From contig OY754987.1 of the NCBI GenBank assembly GCA_963576475.1, forward strand, positions 8,252,036 to 8,316,035: a stretch of DNA of 64,000 nt, given 5' to 3'. Shown here piece by piece: positions 53,830 to 63,449 of the stretch. Both the position numbers and the translations under genes were made by a program. The DNA is from Molanna angustata (lineage: Eukaryota > Arthropoda > Insecta > Trichoptera > Molannidae). Positions within the stretch are counted from its first letter, which is position 1, and the number at the start of each line of letters is the position of its first letter. The notes under the pieces were generated by a model, which saw only the letters and a list, made by a program, of their open reading frames with translations, did no database searches and was not told the origin of the DNA.

Positions 53830-54925
53830 AACGAGTGGGTTGTGGCTAACACTAAACTCTCCACACCATAGTAAGCGTTTATTTTATCTTCTTCAAATTT
53901 TGACAAGTTCAATATGGTAAAATATGCTTATGTTATATGAAATATTTTATTCATTCTAAATTTTACTACCAGGAATATAAATTTTCTAACGATAGTATAT
54001 TTTTATATTAAGATAGACAAACTATTAATGCAGTGTGGTGAAGAATGCTTATGTTGTATGAAATATTTAATAAAAGCAGATAAATTTTGTTTTAAAGAGC
54101 GTAAGAGTATTTTGACAATTTTGACACGTGATATTATATGAAGAAATTTTATGATATCTATGAAAAGCTAATCAGTTCTAAGTTCAAGCTATTAATATTC
54201 TTATATCAATATGAAATCAAAGAACTGAACATTGCCAAACATAAAAAAATATCTTGTTACATATAAGTTTCATACAAAAATCCATTAAATGAAATATAAT
54301 TTTTGAAACCGTTGAATATTTTTCTTTGAACATTGACCAACTTTGAATACAATTTTATGAAGATTCTTGGTGTTGTATAAAAAGTTGAAACCAAATTAAA
54401 ATATCTCTAATTTCCAGGTCGTGAGAGCATTTTTTCAGTTTTAATAGATGAAATCATAAAGAAACATCGAGAAAAAATGAACCGTTGTCTATGGAAAACT
54501 AATTGGCTCTAAGTTTATGGACTTAACACATGTGATATCAATATGAAGTCAATCGGACTTATAGTTTGGGCTGCAGAGAGGACACAAAAAAAAAACAACG
54601 TAAATGATGAATTCATAGAGAAGAAATCAAAAGTTGTCTATGGAAAACTAATCAGCTCTAGGTCTTTGCACTTTACACATATGATGTTAACTAAGTAACA
54701 TATGATTTATAGTTTGGGATGAAGAGAGGACACAAAAACGATAAATGCTACGCCGTACGGCGTACGGCGTGTACGCCGTATACGACATACACACAAACAC
54801 ATCACGACGAAACTCATAGTGTGCATTCTCTACATGATACCCATTGAGAAATTGATGTAAAAAAATACGCTTAAATTTTGCGAAATCATGACTCTCCCCT
54901 ATTCCATAGTGTGGAGAGTAATATC
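53830..54925 (+). mobile_element. REP-A2: longer relative of REP-A (~1.1 kb)
   Basis: It starts ACGAGTGGGTTGTGGCTAAC like REP-A but continues ACTAAACTCTCCACACCATA. It ends GACTCTCCCCTATTCCATAG and TGTGGAGAGT, so CTCTCCACACYATRG is present inverted at both ends. Shared with REP-A near the end: GCGAAATCATGACTC, ATGATACCCATTGA, ACGACGAAACTCATAG. A CGTACGGCGTACGGCG run lies at 54757. A minus-strand frame of 84 codons has no known domain. It may represent the fuller version of the family. Confidence 0.65.
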
Positions 54926-55412
54926 CACAAAAAGACTGCATTTTTTTGTTAATCTATATCTAATTGGCATTGATTGTACCTACATAAAAACATTGATTTA
55001 TATGTACTACCTAGTACATATAATTCAATGATTCAGTTTTTTGTAACAAAATATTTTAACTTTTTTTTTTCATTTTTAAAAACATTCCTTTTATAAGTTG
55101 CTAACCCACCACGCTAGTACATACTTAGGTGTGTGTGTGTGGCTTTTAAAATGGAGCGTAATTAATCAAAGTATTATGAAGGATTTTGAGGCAGTTGTTG
55201 AAACGTCCGCATGAAATCAAACGACTTTGTAAGCGTTTTTTGAAAAACGATATTGCAAAAGGTGCCAAGTGAAAATAATCACATAACAAACGCGATTCTA
55301 TGAAAATTCAAAATGGTTTTAAAATTAAATTTTGCTCGTATTAAAATGAAATATGAGAATGCAGTTGATATTTCAAAGGTTGTTAAAAATATTAATTAAA
55401 TATTAAATATTA
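54926..55412. other. DNA without recognised feature
   Basis: A short (GT)n at 55131-55141. No gene. Confidence 0.25.
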
Positions 55413-55415
55413 TTT

Positions 55416-55605
55416 GTCGGTCTTCGTGGCTCAGTTGATTGAGGATCTGTCTGCTGATACAAGGGTCCCGGGTTCGATTCCCGGTGGAGACCCAGTTTTT
55501 AATTGTTTTTTAAGTCTGGATCTGTGAGACGATTAATATCGCTAGTCTCCAGAATGTGGCAACATGTTATTGGGTGAGTGTTATATTAATATTAAATAAA
55601 TTTAT
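55416..55605 (+). mobile_element. SINE-1 copy
   Basis: GTCGGTCTTCGTGGCTCAGT, B box GGTTCGATTCC, body with TCTAGTCTCCAG. Its end is shortened after TTATTGGGTGAGTGTTA, then ATTAAATAAATTT. Confidence 0.88.
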
Positions 55606-55607
55606 AA

Positions 55608-55800
55608 TTATAATAAACACTTCCTTGCACCCTGCGCAAGTGGCGAGTTTATTGCCATATGGAAATTTCTTCTAACAAACCAGTGTTTCGAGCCCTGAGA
55701 AGCAAGAATTTAAATAAATTTCTCCTCTGCTGGGGATCGAACCCAGGACGCTCGCACAAAAACCAAACGGCTTACTAACTGTGCCACGGCGGTCGGCACA
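55608..55800 (-). mobile_element. SINE-3 copy
   Basis: Minus sense: CCGACCGCCGTGGCACAGTT, B box GGGTTCGATCCCC, body and tail with TTGTTAGAAGAAATTTCCAT and CTTGCGCAGGGTGCAAGGAA. It lies directly beside a SINE-1 in opposite orientation. Confidence 0.88.
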
Positions 55801-56341
55801 GTTAACAATGTTTGTAAATTAACAATGTTTGACTTGATTATTTTTTTATATTAAAATCAATTTCTTCGTCGTCATAATATTATGCTATAGGTACTTTTAA
55901 TTTCACGTCGATGTTTAAAATATATAATTATCACAGCAAATCTCATAGTACGCTTCTTAACATAATATGATTCGGTTTGAAAATCATGAGGGAATTTTTA
56001 TAAGCTTTATTTAATAAGTTCGTCATACGACCATATTAAGTTCGTTACAGGATCTTTACTTACTAAAGTTCTTCGATCTGTTATGACCGTCCTACACAGA
56101 GACGGACCAATCTATGAGTGATTGAGTGTAGCCACCATACTTAGTCGTGATGTCAAGTAGGAAAAAGAAGAATGTAATAAATTTACTAGTTATGAACCTG
56201 CCACATAGCTAGGTCTGAAAACATTATCAAATTTAAATAAATATTTAAAAATACCTTCGTCAATTATGTACTAAAATAATAATTTGCTATCCCTACATTA
56301 ATATTCACTTCTCAGTTTTGTATTTTGAAAGGAGCAGAACC
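55801..56341. other. DNA without recognised feature
   Basis: Unique-looking DNA, nothing named. Confidence 0.25.
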
Positions 56342-56545
56342 TACAGACGGTGGCCAAATTAATACAATCAAATGAATTTATAGCAGTTTTTAGACTTCGA
56401 ATCATTGAAAATTATTATTTTTTTATTTTATTTCGATCTTTCTAGAATATTATGGGAGATTTAATATATTTTTATAAAATAAAATGCATTTACTATGAAT
56501 ATATAATAGTTTATTGATAATAAAATACGTTTTATGGTAAAATGA

Positions 56546-57662
56546 TCAATATTTAGTAAATCCTCCCTTAGCTTTAATTACTGCTGATATTCTTCTGGGC
56601 ATGCTGGAGATACATTTAATTGAGATATTTTTTAATTCTGGTGTGTTGTGCCATGCCTCAATTATGTTTTCTATTAGTTGTCTTTTGTTGGTGATGACAC
56701 CTTTTTTTACAATTGCCCTTTTCAGAGCCTCCCAAACGTTTTCAATTGGATTTAGAACCGGTGAATTTCCTGGCCAATCTAATACCTTTATTTTTTCTCC
56801 TTCTAGAAATTTAGTAACGGTTTTCGCTTTGTGGCAGGGTGCAGAATCATGCATAAATACATATTTTCCATTTGGAAACCATTCGGCCACTTGAGGCTTT
56901 AGTCTCCCTTTTAAAACTTCTATATACTGGTCCTGGCGCATTGTGCCATTCACAATATACAGCCTTCCCATACCCATCCCACTAATCACTGACCAGATCA
57001 TTATTGACTGAGGGTGCTTCACTCTTTGGACCACACATTCCTCATTATATTTTTCACCTGGCCTTCTTCTCACATATTGAGTTTTGTCCTGCAGTATTTG
57101 GATTGAGGATTCATCAGAAAAACAAACCTGAAAGAACACGAGAAGTTTTCACTAGTCAATTTTATTTAATACAGAAAGTTTCATAAAAAATTATTTTACA
57201 TTCTAATACCTTGCTCCAATCGTCTTCGTTCCAATTTTGGTGTTTTAGTGCCCATTCTAGTCGCTTTTTACGCATTTCAGGTGTTAGTTTTGGCTTTTTC
57301 ACTGGGCGATAACATTTGAGGTCCATTTCCACCAATCTTCGTCTCAATGTACGATCAGATATATTGACTCCTGTGGTCTGCAAAATAGATTTTATTACTT
57401 TTCGAGGCTTCTGTCTATTTTCTAGAGCAACATTTCTGATTTTTCTTTCTGTTCGCGGAGTAGTAATGCGCTTTCGTCCACATTTTCCTATTCGAGATGG
57501 TTCAAGGGGTACATTTCCTTTCATTTGCCTACTTATTTTGTGCACAGAATATTGAGAAACATTGGTAAGTGTGGCAATTTCTCGTTGACTGTATTCACAG
57601 TGACCAAGAAGGGTTGCAATTTTAGATTTTTTTCTTGGAGTGAGGTCACAAGATCTTCCCAT
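56546..57662 (-). CDS. Tc1-like DD34E transposase, two exons
   Basis: Cut-and-paste transposase acting in the nucleus on its own inverted ends. Exon 1 is 57662-57210 (151 codons from MGRSCDLTPRKKSKIATLL), exon 2 is 57127-56546 (193 codons plus stop); the 82-bp intron (GTATTA to TTCTTTCAG) is phase 0. Splicing restores W-SK-VCFSDES, the block expected here, giving 344 residues, normal for Tc1. Residues ~10-50 and ~60-115 are two helix-turn-helix DNA-binding regions with a CGRKR motif between. Catalytic residues are D156 (FSDES), D245 (MHDSAPCH) and E280 (NPIENVWE), with exactly 34 residues between the last two. I chose the ATG at 57662 because it starts the conserved MGR segment; an upstream in-frame ATG adds only a hydrophobic stretch. 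Introns are uncommon in this family. No inactivating change seen. Confidence 0.93.
57128..57209 (-). other. Intron of the Tc1-like transposase
   Basis: The minus strand has AAG/GTATTA at the 5' side and a pyrimidine-rich TTCTTTCAG/GTT at the 3' side. It contains an in-frame stop, so the gene needs splicing to join its HTH and catalytic halves. Confidence 0.85.
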
Positions 57663-58096
57663 TTCTAAAATAAACCAAAAAATTCTGAAATTCAGCATAC
57701 ATTTAGAAAATAATTTATCAAAATCGTAATAATTTGATAAGTAGTATAATTGTGATAAATATTTAGTAATAAATATTAGGTTTACCTGTTATTTAAAAAA
57801 AAATGTAAGAAACACTCAAACACTGTCTCAAATAAACACAAAATCAATGGGCAAAATATTCCATTAACACCCGCACACTCTGTGAAGACCAATACTAAAC
57901 TGACATTATCGTATCTTGTATGTGACAAACTTCATGTTGATGCTTAAAAAGTGTTGCAAGTACGATAACAATAATGAAGGGAGTTGCCACAATTAAAAAT
58001 ATACTGATGTGATTCGATTTTGCTGGATAACAGCTAAAAATACAATTATTTTTGCATTTTTTTCCTTTGATTGTATTAATTTGGCCACCGTCTGTA

Positions 58097-58570
58097 AAAT
58101 ACTGTAAACTTCTTAGATAGCAAATACTTATAATTTAAGTTGTTTAGTTGGGTATTATTTCGAGTCAAATAATAATATGTTCCCACTAAGGGTCTCGTCG
58201 TTGTCGGGTTTGCCCCTGGCTAGACCTGCCATTTTTTGTTGCCGAATTAATTCGTGGCAAATATCTCAGAAACTGAACCGAGAAAGTAATCAGTTGCAGT
58301 GTGTTCGGTATTTATGGGGTTGAATTTATTACGGGCGAACAACAGCAATTGTTTCAGATACAAAATATCCAAGCTACGCCGCGCCGCTTGTTCCTGACAG
58401 GTCCCAGAGGCAAAAGATCACCGATTTAGCTCTTGAACATTCTTACCATTTATGCGACCCTGCTAGTTTTAACGTCGAATAATTAATTATTATAGTTCTC
58501 GGTTTCTTCGTAGGGTACGTAGCGAGGACTTGCGATTATATCGTATATTTTTTTCTCGATATCGCCAATT
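58097..58570. other. Unassigned, locally GC-richer DNA
   Basis: 58200-58450 is richer in GC (CTACGCCGCGCCGCTTGTTC, GACAGGTCCCAGAGGC) than its surroundings. Translations give no domain I can name. It may be old coding DNA of a transposon. Confidence 0.25.
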
Positions 58571-59335
58571 TATAAGTTAACTGACAATTGAATATGTTTC
58601 TTCAAGAAACAACCCTTCATTTTCATGTTCACCTGATACATTAAAAAAAACTTTTGGACATGTTGATTAATTTTTAACTTGTTTTTTTAATACGTAAGTT
58701 TAGCGATGATTCTATGATTTTTTTCATTAGAAAAGAAGTACACATCTCATGATTGATCCCATTTGAGTCAAAATTTGATGATAGGATCTATGACAAAAAA
58801 ATTACAAATACAGCGATAATTATTTTCCACGTTGTCTAAATTTCATTACTTCTGGGATGGTTCCATATTCCATCTAAGCTAAGCCAAGAGATCTGATGAT
58901 GGGAATCATAAGAAATCATGAATCTCTTTATGTTGGATATAGAGAGAAGGGAATATTGCTCTTAAGTGGCGAACTTCTTCCTTCGTATCGGAAGTCTTCG
59001 AGTAAGGCATCCACTTAAACTTCGATATCACAACAATATAATATTGGCAGGTATAACACATTACTTACAAACACGTTTTGGGTATTACGAGTATATGCGC
59101 ACGGCGCGTAGTTTAAGTTGATTAATATAATAACGTGAAATATTATGTATCTTCATCGAAACTATTGAACTTCAACTGTCAGTACCTACAAGGCGACGAT
59201 TTGTAGATGACTATAATGACTACTGATTACTGTAGGTAAAAATACTTTTTGGGGAAGGAAGACTTTGAAACCTAGCGAAGGATTTGAAATCTGTGTTACA
59301 CGTATTATTGTACCTATAGGCGAATTGTATGAAAG
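58571..59335. other. DNA without recognised feature
   Basis: No repeat or coding match. Confidence 0.25.
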
Positions 59336-59339
59336 ATCA

Positions 59340-59740
59340 TTTTACCAAATATATGCATATCATCACGCCATGTCCCTCACGGGGTAGCAGAAAGAACCGA
59401 ACGCTACATTTTTCTATCTTGAAACACATTCATCGCCTCGTCAACATTAATTTCCGTCTGTTATTCACACTTCGTTCAAATATCGTTCAAATGGTCGTGC
59501 CATCTTTTTCTTGGGTGCCCCCGACCTCTTATTCCGTTTATGTCAGGTTTGTATTTTTTTTTCATCAGGCGTTCTTCATTTCATCCTTCCCGTGTGGCCA
59601 AACTATCTAAATGTGATGACTTTAATTTTTTCATTACATCTTTCATGTTTTCCTGGTGTCTTCATTTCTTACCCTGTCATATAACGTTCCATTTTGATTT
59701 TCCCTTCTACCGAGTCGTTTTTATTAGGGGGAATTAAGAT
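59340..59740 (-). pseudogene. LINE C-terminal end, heavily decayed
   Basis: On the minus strand GRGHPRKRWHDHL, DEAMNVFQDRKMQRSV and a short RGTWRDD-like tail correspond to the GRGRP.K.W and A.DR..WR landmarks of LINE ORF2 ends. The 3' part (plus-strand CATGTCCCTCACGGGGTAGC, CGTCAACATTAATTTCCGTC) is shared weakly with 36.6 and 53.4 kb. Many stops. Confidence 0.45.
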
Positions 59741-60295
59741 AAACTCTTGAACCATTTATGCGATCCTGGTAGTTTTACCGTCAAATTTATAATGCAATAG
59801 TTTCTTGATCTCTTCGTGTGGTATGCAGTGGGGATTTATGATTATCGTATATTTTTTATCGGTATAAAGCCATGTACAGATTCAAAAATAATATAACAGG
59901 TCTATTTATTTTCATGTTCGCCTGATACATTTTATAAAACATTTGGACAATTTGAGATTATTTTATTCCTTTTGATTTTACGGAATTTTTACAAAAGAGG
60001 GGTTTTTTTTGAATGATCAATTTAATTTAAAAAATCAAAATAATATTTTGAAATCATATCTCTTTAATATAGGAAATTAAACTGATTTGAGTATCTCGTC
60101 AAATCATTCTACTTATTTATAGTCAGCCACTGGCATTGTGCCAAGATAGTTTGGTCGTAATTTAGAAATACAATCGATAAAAAATCTAGAAAAATATGAG
60201 ATGAACCGTTCTTTTAAAATAGGTACCTACTTGTACAATCACTACATTATAACTTCATAAAATATAGGTAAATATGAAGTATTGATAATATGTTA
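59741..60295. other. DNA without recognised feature
   Basis: Plain AT-rich sequence before the hairpin array. Confidence 0.25.
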
Positions 60296-60644
60296 TGAGG
60301 TACCTGGGTGCCGAGTCAACATTTCAAATTAAGCGATGAAAATAAAAGATAACTCAATGTATGGAAGTGACAGTTGTCAAGTGATAGGCAACTCTCACTT
60401 CCATACATTGAGTTTGTTGTTTGTTGTTTCTCAACGTGTCAAATTTAGCGATGAAAAGAAAAGAAAAGGTAACTCAATGTATGGAAGTAACAGTCGTCAC
60501 GTGACAGACAACTGTCATTTCCATACATTGAGTTTTCTTTTCTTTCAACGTGTCAAATTTAGCGATGAAAAGAAAAGAAGAGATAACTCAATGTAATTAA
60601 AGTGACAGTCGTCACGAGAGAGGCAACTGTCACTTCCATATATT

Positions 60645-61955
60645 TATTTATTTATTTATTTAAACACTTTATTGTACATTACTTAATAGCTAGTACAAAT
60701 GGCGGACTTATTGCCTAGTGGCAATTTCTTCCAGTCAACCATCTGTGACAGTTATGAGACAAAATGGTACATGTACAAAAAAGAAAATATATATTAAACC
60801 ATAAACATATTATATTTAAACACAAGAAAGTTAGAAGAATAAAAATATGTACATCAATGAAAATTTAACAAATCATAGATAAAACCTGTTACGAACACTA
60901 TGTGAGGGAAGGGAAAAAAGGAGAGGAGAAACTACAAGAATAGGGAAATAAATGGGAAGTATGTAGGTTAAGAAATGGAAAGTAAGAGCGTGCGTTTTAA
61001 TCTGGTTTTGAAGGTTCCTAACGTTGGTGCAGTTCTAATGTCAAGGGCCAAGTTATTCCATAACCGGGCAGCATGGACAGTAAATGATGATGAATAGAAA
61101 GCCGTGGCATGTGATGGGATGGCGAGGGTTCTCTCTTCTCTAGATCGAAGCGGGAGTCCATGAGAGGCCAGAGGTTGAAATCTTTCGGTCAGATATGATG
61201 GAGCATTAGGGTTGTTCAAAATGTTAAACAGAAGACAAAGAGTGTGTTGATCACGGCGCAGACGGATAGGAAGCCATTTGAGTTCCTTGCGAAAAAATGA
61301 TATGTGGTCGTATTTGCGAAGATTAAATATGAAACGTATGCAGACGTTTTGTAATCAATCTAATTTGTTTAGAAGTTCCTGAGTAAGATCCAAATAGCAA
61401 ATATCTGCATAATCGAGAATGGGGAGAAGGAGAGTTTGTGCGAGCTTTATTTTGATGTTGGTTGGAAGAAATTTTAGCAGTTTTTTGACAGAGTGTATAC
61501 TATAGAAAAGTTTTCTACTGACTTCATTGACTTGTTCAGTCCAGGAAAGATGTTGATTAAAGAGAACTCCTAGATTTTTCACTGTTTTGGATATGGGTAT
61601 TGCTGTGCCATTGAGTACAGGAAGGGGAATAGTGTTTGAAGTAAGTTTAGCAAGAAGTTTTGTACTCCCTATGATAATGGCGTGAGATTTGATAGGGTTA
61701 AGAAGAATACCATTTTCAGTGGCCCATTTGCTTATGTAGTCGAGATCAGAATTCACAGTTTGTATGGCATTATTTATGTCATTAGCTAAAAAATCTGTGT
61801 TAAGTTGAAGATCATCAGCATAGATATGATAGGAGCACCGAAGACCTCTCACAATTGGATTGATGAATATTGAGAAGAGTAGAGGAGACAGAATTTCGCC
61901 TTGAGGAACTCCGGTATCCAAATTAATCCAGTCGGACATTTGTTCGGAATATTGA
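60645..61955 (-). mobile_element. 5'-truncated CR1-like LINE inserted in the hairpin array
   Basis: Its right (5') edge is in the CATATTGAGTT motif of the array and its left (3') edge is a (TTTA)n tail, so insertion split one unit at CCATA/TTGAGTT. Minus-strand order: RT palm remnant, thumb, C-terminal domain, 3' UTR with GGTTGACTGGAAGAAATTGC and AAATAAATAAATAAAT. The TSD is short or absent. A 140-bp copy of its tail is at 43.5 kb. Confidence 0.85.
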
Positions 61956-61972
61956 GTTATGTTGTCTCTCAA
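60968..61972 (-). pseudogene. CR1-like reverse transcriptase, C-terminal half
   Basis: The first frame (61972-61355, with its first residues read from the array) has NLDTGVPQGEILSPLLFSIF, HIYADDLQLNTD (catalytic YADD), ISKTVKNLGVLFNQHLSWTE and LPILDYADICYLDLTQELLN. It ends at one stop where a Q or similar codon is expected. The frame resumes as LKWLPIRLRR-type sequence, then YLTERFQPLASHGLPLRSRE and ARLWNNLALDIRTAP, FKTRLKRTLLLSIS (61219-60968). The endonuclease and RT fingers are lost by truncation. Only one or two inactivating changes are seen, so it is fairly young. Confidence 0.88.
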
Positions 61973-62205
61973 CGTGTCAAATTTAGCGATGAAAAGAAAA
62001 GAAAAGATAACTCAACTGTCACTTCCATACATTGAGTTATGTTGTCTCTCAATGTGTCAAATTTTGTGATGAAAAGAAAAGAAAAAGGTAACTTAATGTA
62101 TGGAAGTGACAGTCGTCACGTGACAGTCGTCACGTGACAGTAAACTGTTACTTCCATATATTGAGTTATCTTTTCTCTCAACGTGTCAAATTTAGCGACT
62201 GCCTC

Positions 62206-63025
62206 GCTAGATATAGTCTGTTCTGAGGCAGTACTGATTTGAATTTGCTATGGCTACTCTGCGATCATATGATTTGTTTTCTTTTTTTTCTTCACATATT
62301 CCATTCACTTAGAATATCGACAACCAGGACGAAAAACTCTAAAACCTCTATCTTAAAAAAATCTAAGAGTACCGAGGCAGATCCTTCTCTTCCAATCTGC
62401 TTCATCCAACGAGTAACGAGGTCTTTGAAATTTTTCTCATCATGCGGTATGTTTTGTTCAATCATTATTTTATTATGTTTATAGATACATAATAAATAAC
62501 TTAATCTTTAAACACATCTTTAAAACCAAATTATTTTTTTAGTCTCAAATCACCATTAGAAATAAGTGTTTGCTTTGCATTATTTGTCGATAAAATATAT
62601 TCCACAATATATGTATAGTGTTGTTATTGCCAATCAAATAATATTAAATCTTATTTTACTCTTATAATAAAGTGTTATAAACAGTGTTTAGAGGAATGAT
62701 GTATTAGTTTGCAAAAAATATCTGAATTACTACTAGCTAATTCGTTGACAACCTGTGTTGAAGAAAAAATAAACAACAAATATATTTATTTAAAAAAAAC
62801 CCTGTCGCCTGACGGATTTTGGTGTTTTTTTTGCCATTTTTTATATTTACGTATAAAACCAAATTGTATATTCAAGGACAGATGATTGTGACCTGATCGA
62901 AACGATCGTCGGTGGACAATTTTTTTCATACTTATATTATTTTTTAAATTTTATTTTGTATTGTTTACAAGGAAATAAACATGTACTTTGTCAAATATCA
63001 TTCAAAAAAGTATCTTATAACAAGT
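62206..63025. other. AT-rich DNA; PLE-like string near 62890
   Basis: GACCTGATCGAAACGATCGT followed by CGGTGGACAATTTTTTT at 62889 resembles a shortened hammerhead/PLE-type string. Otherwise no feature. Confidence 0.3.
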
Positions 63026-63026
63026 T

Positions 63027-63162
63027 AGAGACTTATGACGTTTATCGTGTCACAGATCCACATTGAAAACACAATTAAAAATAGAGTCTTCACCGGATAT
63101 CGAACCCGGGACCTTTGGCCCAGGAGTTAGATATCTCACTAACAAAACCATGATTCCCGGTG
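63027..63162 (-). mobile_element. SINE-1 fragment, head-to-head partner
   Basis: Minus sense: TTGTTAGTGAGATATCTAAC, GGTCCCGGGTTCGATATCCG, body GTGACACGATAAACGTCATA. Diverged; loses the first ~15 bases at the junction with the next copy. Confidence 0.8.
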
Positions 63163-63365
63163 GAGACTCAGTTTTTAATTGTGTTTTCAGTCTGGATCTG
63201 TGAGACGATTAATATCATAAGTCTCCAGAATGTGGCAACTAGTTATTGGGTGCGTGTTAAATTAAAATTTGACATAGTACCTGTTAGTTGCCCGAGAAGT
63301 AAAATAAAGAAATAAAGGACCACTTACAGGTAACAAGTTAGTTGTCCGAGAAGCTACATTAAATA
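63153..63365 (+). mobile_element. SINE-1 fragment lacking its tRNA 5' half
   Basis: Starts at GATTCCCGGTGGAGACTCAG (B box end) and runs through the body to TAGTTGCCCGAGAAGTAAAA. A second partial end repeat, AACAAGTTAGTTGTCCGAGA, follows before AAATAAATAAATA. Joined to a minus copy. Confidence 0.8.
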
Positions 63366-63449
63366 AATAAATACAGACAGAGAAAATTTATAAAGTTGAT
63401 TTTCGATGCAAACATGTATGTCAAGATGATGGTATGTATGTATGCAATT

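Larger units (their letters stand above)
56342..58096 (-). mobile_element. Complete Tc1-like transposon with TA target duplication
   Basis: TA at 56342-56343 and 58095-58096 flank a 1,751-bp element. Its ends are perfect 29-bp inverted repeats (56344-56372 and 58066-58094) starting CAGACGGTGGCCAAATTAAT. One transposase gene lies inside on the minus strand, leaving about 200 bp of left and 430 bp of right non-coding DNA. The TIRs, the TA and the uninterrupted gene suggest recent insertion, possibly of an active lineage. No second copy in the window. Confidence 0.95.
60310..62205 (+). repeat. Tandem array of ~120-bp hairpin units
   Basis: At least five units carry CAACGTGTCAAATTTAGCGA, GATGAAAAGAAAAGAAAAGG, AACTCAATGTATGGAAGTGA and CAGTCGTCACGTGACAG, followed by the inverse (CAACTGTCACTTCCATACAT, TTGAGTT). 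Each unit thus contains its own ~25-bp-arm hairpin around TCACGTGA. Units lie at 60310-60415, 60430-60540, 60545-60650, 61951-62050 and 62055-62205. The gap is a LINE insertion. Confidence 0.88.

Noticed and set aside
57162..57698. Two separate transposase genes at 56.5 and 57.2 kb
   Set aside because: The frames join through a canonical 82-bp GT-AG intron and together give one normal-length Tc1 transposase.
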